Below, piece by piece: positions 34,601-44,082 of a stretch of DNA of 46,868 nt. Below the pieces are notes generated by a model. That model ran no database searches. It saw only the letters and a program-made list of their open reading frames with translations, and was not told the DNA's origin. Numbering within the stretch: the stretch's first letter is position 1; the number at the start of each line of letters is the position of its first letter. The DNA comes from Deltaproteobacteria bacterium (GTDB lineage: Bacteria > Desulfobacterota > Syntrophobacteria > BM002). Location of the stretch: the NCBI GenBank assembly GCA_022340905.1, contig JAJDNB010000198.1, positions 1 to 46,868 on the forward strand, read 5' to 3'. The position numbers were made by a program, and so were the translations under genes.

Positions 34601-34783
34601 GAGTGGAAAAGGAGGGAAGAATTACTTCTATACCTAGGAGATTACAGAATAATTATTTGCAGTTTGAGAGAAGAGAAATTCCTAGCTTTCAGGTAGGTAT
34701 GCACAGTGTCCAAGTTAGTTTGACCAAGGAAATAAACACCGTTTCCCAGAGAGTTTGCGAAGAGTTAGCACTTTCCACCCCGT

Positions 34784-34821
34784 TGCACATAATCCTGTGC
34801 ATTGCCCAGATGAATGTGCAA
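34784..34821. promoter_or_regulatory. Enhancer-like palindrome (TGCACA-N6-TGTGCA) plus an extra half-site
   Basis: A perfect 18-bp inverted repeat TGCACA-TAATCC-TGTGCA (34784-34801) with a further TGTGCAA half-site (34815-34821). It resembles NtrC-type sites and lies about 190 bp upstream of the -24/-12 promoter, a normal enhancer distance. Confidence 0.6.
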
Positions 34822-35007
34822 TCTAGTCAAAGCGCTTCACCTGATAGGGTTCGCCGTCATCGTGCTACGCTGTCACCCGTTGCCACCTAATCGTTATCAT
34901 GAGTAATTATGAATGCGGCATATAACTGCAGATGACCGTAAATGACTTGCGCCACGCGATGTCTCATCGCTCATTTTTGAGTTGACATTCCGTCAACACT
35001 CTTCGAC

Positions 35008-35031
35008 AGCAATTCATGGAACATCCGGGCT
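35008..35031. repeat. Single arm of the CCCGGA..TCATGAATT element
   Basis: AGCAATTCATGGAACATCCGGGCT matches the right arm of the 180-bp element, including the adjoining AGCAATTCATG segment. It lies 36 nt beyond the stop of the NtrC-type gene. Confidence 0.65.
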
Positions 35032-35066
35032 AGTTATTATCCCTGTTGAAGAATGGTGAGGGGAGA

Positions 35067-36470
35067 CTATTTGGGGGAGCTTGCGTGAGGAGCTTCCTTG
35101 ATCGCCAGGGATTTCATCTTTTGGATGAGGGTATTCCGATGAATTCTCAGAATGCGGGCAGCTTCGCTCTGATTCCACTCCGCCTTCTTTAGTGCTTTGA
35201 GGATATATTGTTTTTCGAAGTTTTCCCGGGCCTGAAGCAATCCATCTCCCAGGGGTGGTGTCTCTGTCATGAGACTCGAGTCAAGGAGGATTTCCAATGG
35301 CAGGTCTTCGTAGGATATGAGTTCGCCCTCCCGCCCCAAGACGACAAGTCTCTCGATCAAATTTTCCAGCTCCCGGACGTTCCCCGGCCACTGGTAGCGC
35401 TCTAAGGTTTCGATGGCCTTGTCGGTAAAACCCTTGATCCCCCGCCTCAGCTGCAAATCAAACCTGTTGAGGAAGTGTTGAGCCAAGAGTCTTACGTCGC
35501 CTTTCCGCTCGCGCAAGGGGGGGAGATTGACGGGGATGACATTGAGCCGGAAGTAGAGATCCTGCCGAAAACCGCCCTCCTCTATGAGATCCTCCAGATT
35601 GGTATTGGTGGCAGCCACTATACGGACGTTCACTTTTATGGTTCGGTTACTTCCGAGGCGCACGATCTCTTTATCCTGGATAACCCTGAGGAGTTTCGCC
35701 TGTAGCTCAGTGCGCAGGGCCGAAATCTCATCCAAAAAAATGGTCCCGCCATTGGCGTGCTCGAACTTTCCAATAGTGCGAGTGTGAGCCCCGGTAAAAG
35801 CCCCTTTTTCGTGGCCGAAAAGTTGACTCTCCATGAGTTCACTGGGAATGGCAGCACAGTTAATGGCCACAAAGGGAGCCTTGCAGCGATCGCCGTGCTG
35901 GTGCAGCGATCTGGCTATTAGTTCTTTGCCGGTGCCGCTTTCGCCGGTAATAAGAATGGAACTCGTGGCGCTTGCAACCTTGTTTACAAGTTGCAAGATA
36001 TCCAGCACCTTCGGATCCCGAGTTACAATCTCCAGTTCCCCATATCTGTGAGCGATTTCAGAGCGCAGATAACGGACTTCTCTTTGTAAAGTTTGTTTTT
36101 CTAGAACTCGATCCACTGCCGAGAGGATGTCGTCAGGCTCAAAAGGCTTGGTGATATAATCATAAGCACCAAGCTTGATAGACTCCACTGCCTTGTCCGC
36201 TTTATCCGATGCTGAGATCATAACAACGTCCATAGGTTGGTCCATAGAACGCAGCTTCTTTAAGGTGGCAATCCCATCTAGCTCCGGCATGGCAACGTCC
36301 AAAAAAACTAAATCGTATTCAAAAGCCTCGCAGTATGTGATTGCCTCCTGCCCACTAACAGCAATGGTAACCTCATAATCATCCTCAAGAATGACCTGCA
36401 GAGCATCCCGAGCCCCCTGTTCGTCATCTACTACAAGGATCTTGGCTTGTATGGTCTTTTCCTTACTCAT
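35067..36470 (-). CDS. NtrC-family sigma54-dependent response regulator
   Basis: The 467 residues comprise a receiver domain with acidic pair DDE (15-17), Asp58 (FLDVAMPELDG) and Lys of ITKPFEPDD. An AAA+ domain follows with Walker A GESGTGKE, the sigma54-contacting GAFTGA loop, Walker B GTIFLDEI and arginine finger region. The C-terminal Fis-type helix-turn-helix is WNQSEAARILRIHRNTLIQKMKSL. Phosphorylation should trigger oligomerisation at enhancers. ATG 36470 is preferred over GTG 36512, which lacks a ribosome-binding site. It stands just upstream of the sigma54 promoter it may control. Confidence 0.95.
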   Translation of the reverse strand: MSKEKTIQAKILVVDDEQGARDALQVILEDDYEVTIAVSGQEAITYCEAFEYDLVFLDVAMPELDGIATLKKLRSMDQPMDVVMISASDKADKAVESIKLGAYDYITKPFEPDDILSAVDRVLEKQTLQREVRYLRSEIAHRYGELEIVTRDPKVLDILQLVNKVASATSSILITGESGTGKELIARSLHQHGDRCKAPFVAINCAAIPSELMESQLFGHEKGAFTGAHTRTIGKFEHANGGTIFLDEISALRTELQAKLLRVIQDKEIVRLGSNRTIKVNVRIVAATNTNLEDLIEEGGFRQDLYFRLNVIPVNLPPLRERKGDVRLLAQHFLNRFDLQLRRGIKGFTDKAIETLERYQWPGNVRELENLIERLVVLGREGELISYEDLPLEILLDSSLMTETPPLGDGLLQARENFEKQYILKALKKAEWNQSEAARILRIHRNTLIQKMKSLAIKEAPHASSPK

Positions 36471-36830
36471 GGTTTGGTCCCAATTTCTCCCGCTGGGACT
36501 CTCAATGCTCACCGAGCATCAAGCGAGTCAATCGAACTGCAGAGGACTCTGCGTGCACAGAGACAAATATATGATAGTTTCTTTAGGATTACAAAACCTT
36601 TTATATGAACTCATTCTGTAATCCCTCTGGTTGTATCCAGTAAGCGCTACCGCTCACCTCTGGCGCTTGGATAGCTCACAAGTTTGCAGGTAGGAACTAC
36701 AATATCGAGTGTCGAGATACTAGTATCGAAAAGTCCATAAGCTTTTAAAATAGTTGACAAGATCCTCGCATCTAAGCTAGTTATAGATGCGTAACGGTTT
36801 AGTGTTCAGACAGCTACCACTGGTTGGAGT
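36471..36830. other. Divergent intergenic region between the NtrC-type gene and hpt
   Basis: About 360 nt without a gene. It holds a 12-bp palindrome GATACTAGTATC (36716-36727), a TTGACA at 36754-36759, and the larger palindrome listed next. It must contain promoters for both genes. Confidence 0.5.
36767..36791. promoter_or_regulatory. 25-bp palindrome in the hpt promoter region
   Basis: CGCATCTA-N9-TAGATGCG is a perfect 8-bp inverted repeat beginning 8 nt after a TTGACA, where the -10 region should be. It is likely an operator for an unknown repressor. Confidence 0.5.
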
Positions 36831-37355
36831 ATGACGAAGCACGAAAAGCGTGTGGTATTTACCGCTGAGGAAATTGGTCGGCAGGTTCGACTGCTGGCAA
36901 ACCAAATCTCTGAAGACTATGAGGGCAAGGAGGTTGTCCTCATAGGGGTTCTCAAAGGTGCTTTTATCTTTCTCGCTGATCTAGTGCGCCAACTGACCAT
37001 ACCAGTACAGCTGGATTTTATTAGAGTGGCAAGTTATGGTTCTGGCACAGAGTCGAGCGGCAAGATTAGAATCACCACAGATGTTGAACTTGACCTCAAG
37101 GGTCTGGACGTTCTTATTGTGGAGGACATTGTAGACTCCGGACTAACCACAGCTTTCTTAAAGGAACACCTGGCAAGTAAAAAGCCCCGCTCTGTCAAAA
37201 TATGTACCCTCTTAGACAAGAGAGAGCGGCGCGCCGTGTCCATCACCCTGGAGTATGTTGGATTGCAGCTGGATAAAGGCTTCGTCGTCGGCTATGGCCT
37301 GGATTGCAACGAAGCCAACCGCCAGCTCCCTGGCATTTATGAGCTGAATTCTTAG
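36831..37355 (+). CDS. hpt: Hypoxanthine phosphoribosyltransferase
   Basis: Purine-salvage enzyme making IMP/GMP from hypoxanthine/guanine and PRPP. The 174 residues include LIGVLKGAFIFLADL, FIRVASYGSGTESSGKI, the PRPP-binding loop VEDIVDSGLTT (97-107), LLDKRERR, and FVVGYGLDCNEANRQLPGIY. Complete and typical. ATG 36831 has GGAG unusually close, so the exact start could be a few codons later. Two palindromes upstream suggest transcriptional control. Confidence 0.95.
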   Translation: MTKHEKRVVFTAEEIGRQVRLLANQISEDYEGKEVVLIGVLKGAFIFLADLVRQLTIPVQLDFIRVASYGSGTESSGKIRITTDVELDLKGLDVLIVEDIVDSGLTTAFLKEHLASKKPRSVKICTLLDKRERRAVSITLEYVGLQLDKGFVVGYGLDCNEANRQLPGIYELNS

Positions 37356-37406
37356 CACAAGTTTACGCCGTCACCCAGACCGCATGGAAAGCAACGAGGT
37401 CTAAGT

Positions 37407-38108
37407 ATGATTGTTCAGTGTGAACAGTGCGGCAAGAAATTCAAACTCAATCCAGAGCTGATCAACCGGTCGGTTGTCAGAGTTCGCTGTTCCAGTTGCA
37501 AACATGTGTTCACCGTCTCCCGGCAAGAGAAATTTGATGTCATGGAGGCGGCACGCGTTCCTCACGAGGTGAAAAGCCCGCCTTCTGCAAGGCGAAAACC
37601 GTCAAGTAGACGTCTCTTCCTTTTCCTCATCCCATTGCTCTTAATTGCTGGGAGCGTAGCCCTGTGGCTCTATGTGCCGTGGCCTTTCAAGCCGAAAGCT
37701 GTCAAAAAGACCACAGATATCGAGCAACCGGTTTTGGTGGAAACTCGCGGCTACTTCGTCGAGAACCAGAAGGCAGGACAGCTCTTTGTCATACAAGGCC
37801 GGGTACGCAATGAATTCTCCAGACCGATCCGCTGGATTCACTTGCGTGCCAAGATTTATACCAGCGACGGCCAAACGGCCCGGCAGGTGGATTTCTACGC
37901 CGGCAACGTCCTCTCAAACCAACAATTAAAGAGCATGCCCCTGGAAAGTTTACTGGCTTTGGTGCAAAGTCAGCCCGCCACCAAGGATCAGGCGCAGGAG
38001 ATAGGCCCCCGTCAAGAGGTCTCGTTCACTGTACCCTTCGGCGATTTACCTGAACTAACTCAGCTCAGTGACTACAGTGTGGAGATTCTCTCATCTCAAC
38101 CCGCCTGA
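37407..38108 (+). CDS. MJ0042-type zinc-ribbon, DUF3426 membrane protein
   Basis: A 233-residue protein with an N-terminal zinc ribbon (Cys5, Cys8, Cys28, Cys31: VQCEQCGKKF and RCSSCKHVF), a charged linker, one transmembrane helix (about 69-88) and a DUF3426 beta-sandwich domain with VIQGRVRNEFSRPIRWIHLRAKIY. The ribbon faces the cytoplasm and the sandwich is extracytoplasmic. This architecture is common in proteobacteria; function unknown. Confidence 0.88.
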   Translation: MIVQCEQCGKKFKLNPELINRSVVRVRCSSCKHVFTVSRQEKFDVMEAARVPHEVKSPPSARRKPSSRRLFLFLIPLLLIAGSVALWLYVPWPFKPKAVKKTTDIEQPVLVETRGYFVENQKAGQLFVIQGRVRNEFSRPIRWIHLRAKIYTSDGQTARQVDFYAGNVLSNQQLKSMPLESLLALVQSQPATKDQAQEIGPRQEVSFTVPFGDLPELTQLSDYSVEILSSQPA

Positions 38109-38183
38109 AAAACAACCAGTTTCTGCTGCGTCCTTCTAAGAAAAGGAGGGCTTTGAGGGTAACAAGCGACATGTGATGGGACT

Positions 38184-39185
38184 ATGACGAAAACCCGCAA
38201 TTTGATATTCGCCACTATCATGCTGACCCTGATTGTTAGTATGGGTACTGCCGGCTACATGATTCTCGAGAAGTGGAATTTTTTAGATTCTCTTTACATG
38301 ACTGTGATTACACTCACGACCGTCGGCTTTGGCGAAGTCCATCCAGTCAACGACCAAGGTCGCATACTCACCATGACCATTCTGGTTTCGGGTTTAGGTG
38401 TGGTGGGCTATCTTATCGGCACACTCACTCAGATCGTGGTTGAGGGACAGCTGCTGCGAATTATGGGGAGGAAAAAATTGGAGCGTAAGATCGAAAAACT
38501 TAAAGACCATATTATCATTTGTGGCTACGGACGTGTTGGGCGCATTATTTGTGAAGAAATCTACAGATCCAAACCAACTGCCTTGGTAGTAATCGACAGT
38601 GACAGCACTGTTACCGCTAAGATAGAAGAAGATGGCCATCTATACTTACTCGGCGACGCCACAGAAGAGCGATTCCTTGTCAGATCTGGCATTCGAAGGG
38701 CTAAGGGATTGGCAACCGCTTTAGATTCAGAGGCAGACAATGTCTACATAACCCTGACCGCCAAAGGGCTGAACCCAAACCTATACATAATTGCTCGAGC
38801 CGGAAGAATAGGCTCCGAAAAAAAACTGTTGCAAGCGGGCGCCAACCACGTGGTTTCGCCCCACCAGATCGGAGGTTATCGGATGGCTCAGGCCCTCCTC
38901 CGGCCAAGTGTTACGGAGTTTATCGATTTTGCCACCCACGATCCAAACACTGGCATGGGGATGGAAGAGATTCCGGTCAGGCCGCACAGCAAACTGTCAG
39001 ATGTGGCGTTGGTCGATTCAGGTATCCGCAAAAATCTGGATTTGATTATCGTGGCCATAAAAAAGGCCGACGGCAAAATGTTATTTAACCCTGCTTCTCA
39101 CACCACTATTCAAATTGGCGACACCCTTATCGCTTTAGGACTAAGAAGCAGTTTGATTAAGCTAGAGCAGCTCCTGGGAAACTAG
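38184..39185 (+). CDS. Two-TM potassium channel with RCK (TrkA-N/TrkA-C) domains
   Basis: 333 residues. Transmembrane helix 1 (about 8-26) is followed by a pore loop with the selectivity filter TTVGFGE (45-51) and helix 2 (about 59-83). A Rossmann RCK domain (HIIICGYGRVGRII, VVIDSD, GDATEERFLV) and a C-terminal TrkA-C domain follow, as in MthK/Kch-type ligand-gated channels. GFG in place of GYG in the filter is common in this group. The RCK ring probably senses Ca2+ or nucleotides. Confidence 0.93.
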   Translation: MTKTRNLIFATIMLTLIVSMGTAGYMILEKWNFLDSLYMTVITLTTVGFGEVHPVNDQGRILTMTILVSGLGVVGYLIGTLTQIVVEGQLLRIMGRKKLERKIEKLKDHIIICGYGRVGRIICEEIYRSKPTALVVIDSDSTVTAKIEEDGHLYLLGDATEERFLVRSGIRRAKGLATALDSEADNVYITLTAKGLNPNLYIIARAGRIGSEKKLLQAGANHVVSPHQIGGYRMAQALLRPSVTEFIDFATHDPNTGMGMEEIPVRPHSKLSDVALVDSGIRKNLDLIIVAIKKADGKMLFNPASHTTIQIGDTLIALGLRSSLIKLEQLLGN

Positions 39186-39359
39186 CATTCGGTAAAATCA
39201 CCCTTTGGGAATGACTAAGGATAAGGCTGTCCCTTCTCTTGACCTTCGCCGTTTCACGCTTCTCCATCGACCCTCTTGATACCAGCAACCAGGGAGCATT
39301 TCTCTGATCATGTGCCACCCAGCCTAGATCGGCGACGCTCTCGGAAGTGATAAATATCA

Positions 39360-39388
39360 TTGACAAAAGTAGGTTGACATGGTAGCTT
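39360..39388 (+). promoter_or_regulatory. Candidate serS promoter
   Basis: TTGACA (39360-39365) and TAGCTT (39383-39388) at 17-nt spacing, 45 nt before serS. The -10 match is poor. No T-box leader was recognised in this gap. Confidence 0.35.
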
Positions 39389-39408
39389 TTTGTGTTTTTT
39401 TGAGGTAA

Positions 39409-40713
<1,305 letters not shown>

Positions 40714-40747
40714 TTTTTTTTGCACCGCATACAAAGGAGGTTCTTGC

Positions 40748-41026
40748 ATGACCAAGCGTGAACTTATCGCCCTGGTCGCTGCTGCTGAGGACATAACCGT
40801 CAAAGAGGCAGAGTTAGCAGTGAAAACTGTTTTTGGTAGTATTAAACGGGCGCTTCAAAAGGAGGACCGGATAGAGATCCGTGGCTTTGGTAGTTTTAAG
40901 GTGAAATGGTATCCCGGTTACCAAGGGCGAAATCCCAGAACGGGTGACAGTATCCAAGTAAAGGGTAAGAAGCTCCCATTTTTCAGGGCTGGGAAAGAGC
41001 TCAAAGAGCGAGTCAACCAAGGCTAA
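40748..41026 (+). CDS. HU/IHF-family DNA-bending protein (IHF-beta-like)
   Basis: A 92-residue nucleoid protein with N-terminal helices MTKRELIALVAA and the DNA-binding arm IEIRGFGSFKVKWYPGYQGRNPRTGD, ending KKLPFFRAGKELKERVN. The last motif is closer to IHF-beta than to HU. IHF bends DNA and helps sigma54 activators reach promoters, which fits the sigma54 system in this window, though no special link is shown. ATG 40748 follows AAAGGAGG. Confidence 0.92.
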   Translation: MTKRELIALVAAAEDITVKEAELAVKTVFGSIKRALQKEDRIEIRGFGSFKVKWYPGYQGRNPRTGDSIQVKGKKLPFFRAGKELKERVNQG

Positions 41027-41055
41027 GGTGTGTCATTAGATAGCGATTTACTGTT

Positions 41056-41173
41056 ACCACCAAGTGCATTCAGGTCACTCAGATTCAAGAGATATGGGAT
41101 ATGGCATGTGAGAGGCAGGAAAAGACGTGAGTCTGTGAGCGCACATCTGTTGTCTCTTTGTGTTCTTTGTGGT
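41056..41173. repeat. Compound repeat, 9-nt arms around 7-nt arms (copy 2)
   Basis: The left 9-nt arm (41056-41082) is decayed but keeps spacing (ACCACCAAG, CATTCAG, CACTCAG). Inside are words related to GATGTGR (41089-41110) and a short inverse CACATCTG, then a two-unit right arm CTTTGTG-TT-CTTTGTGGT (41156-41173). The junction resembles that at 29084-29100. Confidence 0.75.
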
Positions 41174-41202
41174 TTGGCTAGCTCTTCGCCGAACCGCTGG
41201 AG

Positions 41203-41811
41203 ATGGGATTTGAGCACATGGGCGTAAGGCTAGTGTCCAAGAGGAAAGGTCGGTTCTGGTTGTTCCTCGCAGGTGCAATTGGGTTGGGTTTTGTTGCGTC
41301 CTTCTTTTTAGGGAAACTATTTCACCCCAGGCCCGAATCAATCGCTCCATCCTCAAAGGTGGGCGACTCAGCCCAAGTTCGAGAAGCTACATCTCAGAGA
41401 ATTCATCTATACTTTGCCGACCAAAAAGGGAATTATCTCCAGGCAGAGGAGAGAAAAATATTGGCCGCAGACTCCATCTCTGCCATTAAGGCCATAATGA
41501 CTGCCCTTCTGGAGGGGCCCGACGACCCCAAGCTGGTTTCGACAATCCCGGCAGGGTCACGCTTGCTCCACGTTTTTGTCACAGATGACGGAACTGCCTA
41601 TTTGGATTTCAATTTGGAACTCCGCCGTCACCACCCTGGTGGGGTTACGGCGGAACGGCTCACTCTCTATGCAATCGTTAACTCAATCGTTTTAAATTTG
41701 GAACAGGTTGAACGGGTGCAATTGCTATTGGAAGGCAAAACGGTATCAACTTTGACCGGTCATTTGGACATTAGTCAAGCCAAAACTGCCAATCTCCTCA
41801 TCGTTCGCTGA
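41203..41811 (+). CDS. GerMN-domain protein, membrane-anchored
   Basis: Up to 202 residues with an N-terminal transmembrane helix (about 20-40) and a GerMN domain: IHLYFADQKGNYLQAEER, AIKAIMTALLEGPDD, FVTDDGTAYLDFN, YAIVNSIVLNLEQVERVQLLLEGK. In spore formers GerM assists germination and sporulation; here it is more likely a general envelope protein. The start is unclear: ATG 41203 has a Shine-Dalgarno too close, and ATG 41218 or a GTG soon after are alternatives. Confidence 0.85.
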   Translation: MGFEHMGVRLVSKRKGRFWLFLAGAIGLGFVASFFLGKLFHPRPESIAPSSKVGDSAQVREATSQRIHLYFADQKGNYLQAEERKILAADSISAIKAIMTALLEGPDDPKLVSTIPAGSRLLHVFVTDDGTAYLDFNLELRRHHPGGVTAERLTLYAIVNSIVLNLEQVERVQLLLEGKTVSTLTGHLDISQAKTANLLIVR

Positions 41812-41829
41812 CAGGAGGAGCCTTGCTTT

Positions 41830-41933
41830 AATGGAATGTTGGAATATTGGGTTCCCATTGCCGGTAAAAAGTGACAAGGGTTATTACCTTTCTGACCCTC
41901 ATTATTCCATCGTTCCAGTATTCCATTGTTCCG
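41830..41933. repeat. Inverted repeat with 8-nt unit TGGAATNN (copy 3)
   Basis: The left arm (41830-41851) has two to three units. The right arm (41901-41933) has four inverse units in an 8-nt period. It lies between the GerMN gene and fusA. Confidence 0.85.
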
Positions 41934-42007
41934 TGAGCTGCGGAAACAGTTGAATAAGTGAAAAGTGCTTTGTCCTTTAAGGCCTGCCAAAATCTTCGCA
42001 CCGGTGA

Positions 42008-44071
42008 ATGGTTATGTCTGGAGTCAAACGGCTACAAAAAATACGTAATATCGGCATCATAGCGCACATAGATGCTGGGAAGACCACAGTCACCGAGCGA
42101 ATCCTTTACTACACCGGTAAATCGCATAGGATGGGGGAGGTCCATGATGGCGAAGCGATCATGGACTGGATGGAGCAGGAGCAAGAACGGGGCATCACCA
42201 TAACCTCCGCTGTTACTACCTGTTTCTGGCGAGAATGTGAATTACACCTCATTGACACACCTGGGCATGTGGACTTCACTATCGAAGTGGAGCGATCTCT
42301 GCGAGTTCTAGACGGCGCCATTGGAGTTTTTTGCGCTGTTGGAGGGGTAGAGCCGCAGTCTGAGACAGTTTGGCACCAAGCTGACAAATATCGGGTACCC
42401 AAGATCGCCTTCATAAATAAAATGGACCGACTGGGTGCAGACTTCACCGGCGCCGTGGAGCAAATGCGAGAAAAACTGGGAGCCCGACCACTTATTTTAC
42501 AAATTCCCCTGGGAGCAGAAACAGACTTTGGCGGGGTTATCGATTTAATCAAGATGCAGGCAGTGCTCTGGGATGATTCCACCCTTGGCCTCTCCTATGA
42601 ATTCACGGCAATTCCGCCGGAATACGAAGAACAGGCAAAGGCACATAGAACAGAACTTCTCGAATCCCTAGCGGAGCTGGATGATACCATAATGGAAAAA
42701 TACCTGGCGGATGAGGTACTTGAACCGAAGGATCTCTTACCGGTAATTCGTCAGGCCACTCTAAAGCTGAAAATGGTTCCGGTTCTGTGCGGTAGTGCCC
42801 TGAAAAATAAGGGCATCCAACTTCTTTTGGATGCCATTGTTGATTTCCTGCCAAGTCCCCTGGATGTTGAAGCTGTGGCAGGACATCATCCTGAGACCGG
42901 CGAAAAAGAAAACCGCTCCAGCAGTGACGATGAGCCTTTTGCCGGGCTGGCTTTCAAGATCCAGATGGATCAGGGACGTAAACTCACCTATGTAAGAGTA
43001 TACTCAGGCTCTGTCCCTGCAGGAGCCGAGGTCTTCAATGTCAACCGCAAGCAAAAAGAGAAGGTCGCCCGAATTTTTCAGATGCATGCAAATAAGCGGG
43101 AAAGAAAGGCCAAGGCTGCTGCCGGCGAAATCGTGGCCATGGTTGGCCTTAAATCAACCACCACTGGGGATACTATTTGCTCGCAAAATAACCCAATTTT
43201 GTTGGAACACATCGAGTTCTATGAACCGGTAATTTCAATTGCCTTGGAGCCTCGTACTCGCGCCGATGAGGATAAACTTCTTCAGTCCTTGGATAAGTTG
43301 GCCGATGAGGATCCTACTTTCCACTTTCGTCAAGATCCCGACACCGGCCAAACCATAATCTCAGGAATGGGTGAACTCCACCTCGATATCCTGGTCAACA
43401 GACTGCTGAGAGAGTACACGCTCGAAGTTAATGTGGGAAAGCCTCAGGTGGTCTATCGTGAGACAATTACTAAGTCTGTTGAGGTCGAATCGAGCTTTGA
43501 TCGAGAGATTGCGGGGGTCTCCCACTATGCCCAGGTTGAACTGCATCTGGAGCCCAGGCTCAGAGGCAAGGGCAACCTCTTCCGCGAACTGATTAGGGAC
43601 GGCTCTATACCGGAATCCTTAATTCCTTCTGTGGAGGAAGGGGTGATGGAATCATTGGAAAGTGGTGTAATCGCGGGCTATCCAATAGTGGATGTAGAAG
43701 TGGCGCTAATCGGCGGGATCTACAAGGAACAGACTGCCAGTGAACTTGCCTTTAAGGTGGCTGCGTCAACCGCCCTGCAGGAAGGTTGCAGAAAGGCGCA
43801 GCCTCAGCTGCTCGAGCCAATAATGTCGGTTGAAATTATCGTTCCTGAAGAATTTACCGGTGAAGTTATCAATGATCTCAGCATAAGGAAGGGGAAGATT
43901 GAAGGGGTTCACTCCCGAAGGTCTGTAAAAATTATTCACGCCATCGTGGCCCTTTCTCAGATGTTTGGCTACTCAACTGCACTGCGCTCGGCCAGTCAGG
44001 GCCGCGCCACTTTCACCATGCAATTTTCCCACTTCGACTCTCTCGTGGAGAAAAAAGAACTCTACTTCTAG
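42008..44071 (+). CDS. fusA: Elongation factor G (stand-alone copy)
   Basis: Translocation GTPase. The 687 residues contain G1 AHIDAGKTT, switch I with [12 protein letters not shown]3 DTPGH, G4 NKMD, and all later domains ending in [21 protein letters not shown]. It is not within an rpsL-rpsG-fusA-tuf operon, as is common where a genome has two EF-G genes with separate translocation and recycling roles; which role this one has cannot be told. ATG 42008 or 42014 may be used; GGTGA suits 42014. Confidence 0.93.
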   Translation: MVMSGVKRLQKIRNIGIIAHIDAGKTTVTERILYYTGKSHRMGEVHDGEAIMDWMEQEQERGITITSAVTTCFWRECELHLIDTPGHVDFTIEVERSLRVLDGAIGVFCAVGGVEPQSETVWHQADKYRVPKIAFINKMDRLGADFTGAVEQMREKLGARPLILQIPLGAETDFGGVIDLIKMQAVLWDDSTLGLSYEFTAIPPEYEEQAKAHRTELLESLAELDDTIMEKYLADEVLEPKDLLPVIRQATLKLKMVPVLCGSALKNKGIQLLLDAIVDFLPSPLDVEAVAGHHPETGEKENRSSSDDEPFAGLAFKIQMDQGRKLTYVRVYSGSVPAGAEVFNVNRKQKEKVARIFQMHANKRERKAKAAAGEIVAMVGLKSTTTGDTICSQNNPILLEHIEFYEPVISIALEPRTRADEDKLLQSLDKLADEDPTFHFRQDPDTGQTIISGMGELHLDILVNRLLREYTLEVNVGKPQVVYRETITKSVEVESSFDREIAGVSHYAQVELHLEPRLRGKGNLFRELIRDGSIPESLIPSVEEGVMESLESGVIAGYPIVDVEVALIGGIYKEQTASELAFKVAASTALQEGCRKAQPQLLEPIMSVEIIVPEEFTGEVINDLSIRKGKIEGVHSRRSVKIIHAIVALSQMFGYSTALRSASQGRATFTMQFSHFDSLVEKKELYF

Positions 44072-44082
44072 CCCGGCTAATT

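Larger units (their letters stand above)
34601..35066. other. Intergenic region between the NtrC-type gene and the sigma54 promoter
   Basis: No gene is supported. Besides the enhancer-like palindrome and the repeat arm listed separately, it contains GTTGAC-ATTCC-GTCAAC (34981-34997), a perfect hairpin 70 nt downstream of the NtrC-type stop without a U-tract. A plus-strand ORF of 122 codons here has no homology-like features or ribosome-binding site. Confidence 0.5.

Noticed and set aside
34522..34890. A 122-codon plus-strand ORF opposite the micropeptide gene
   Set aside because: It has no ribosome-binding site, no family-like pattern, and overlaps the sigma54 promoter and palindrome on the other strand.
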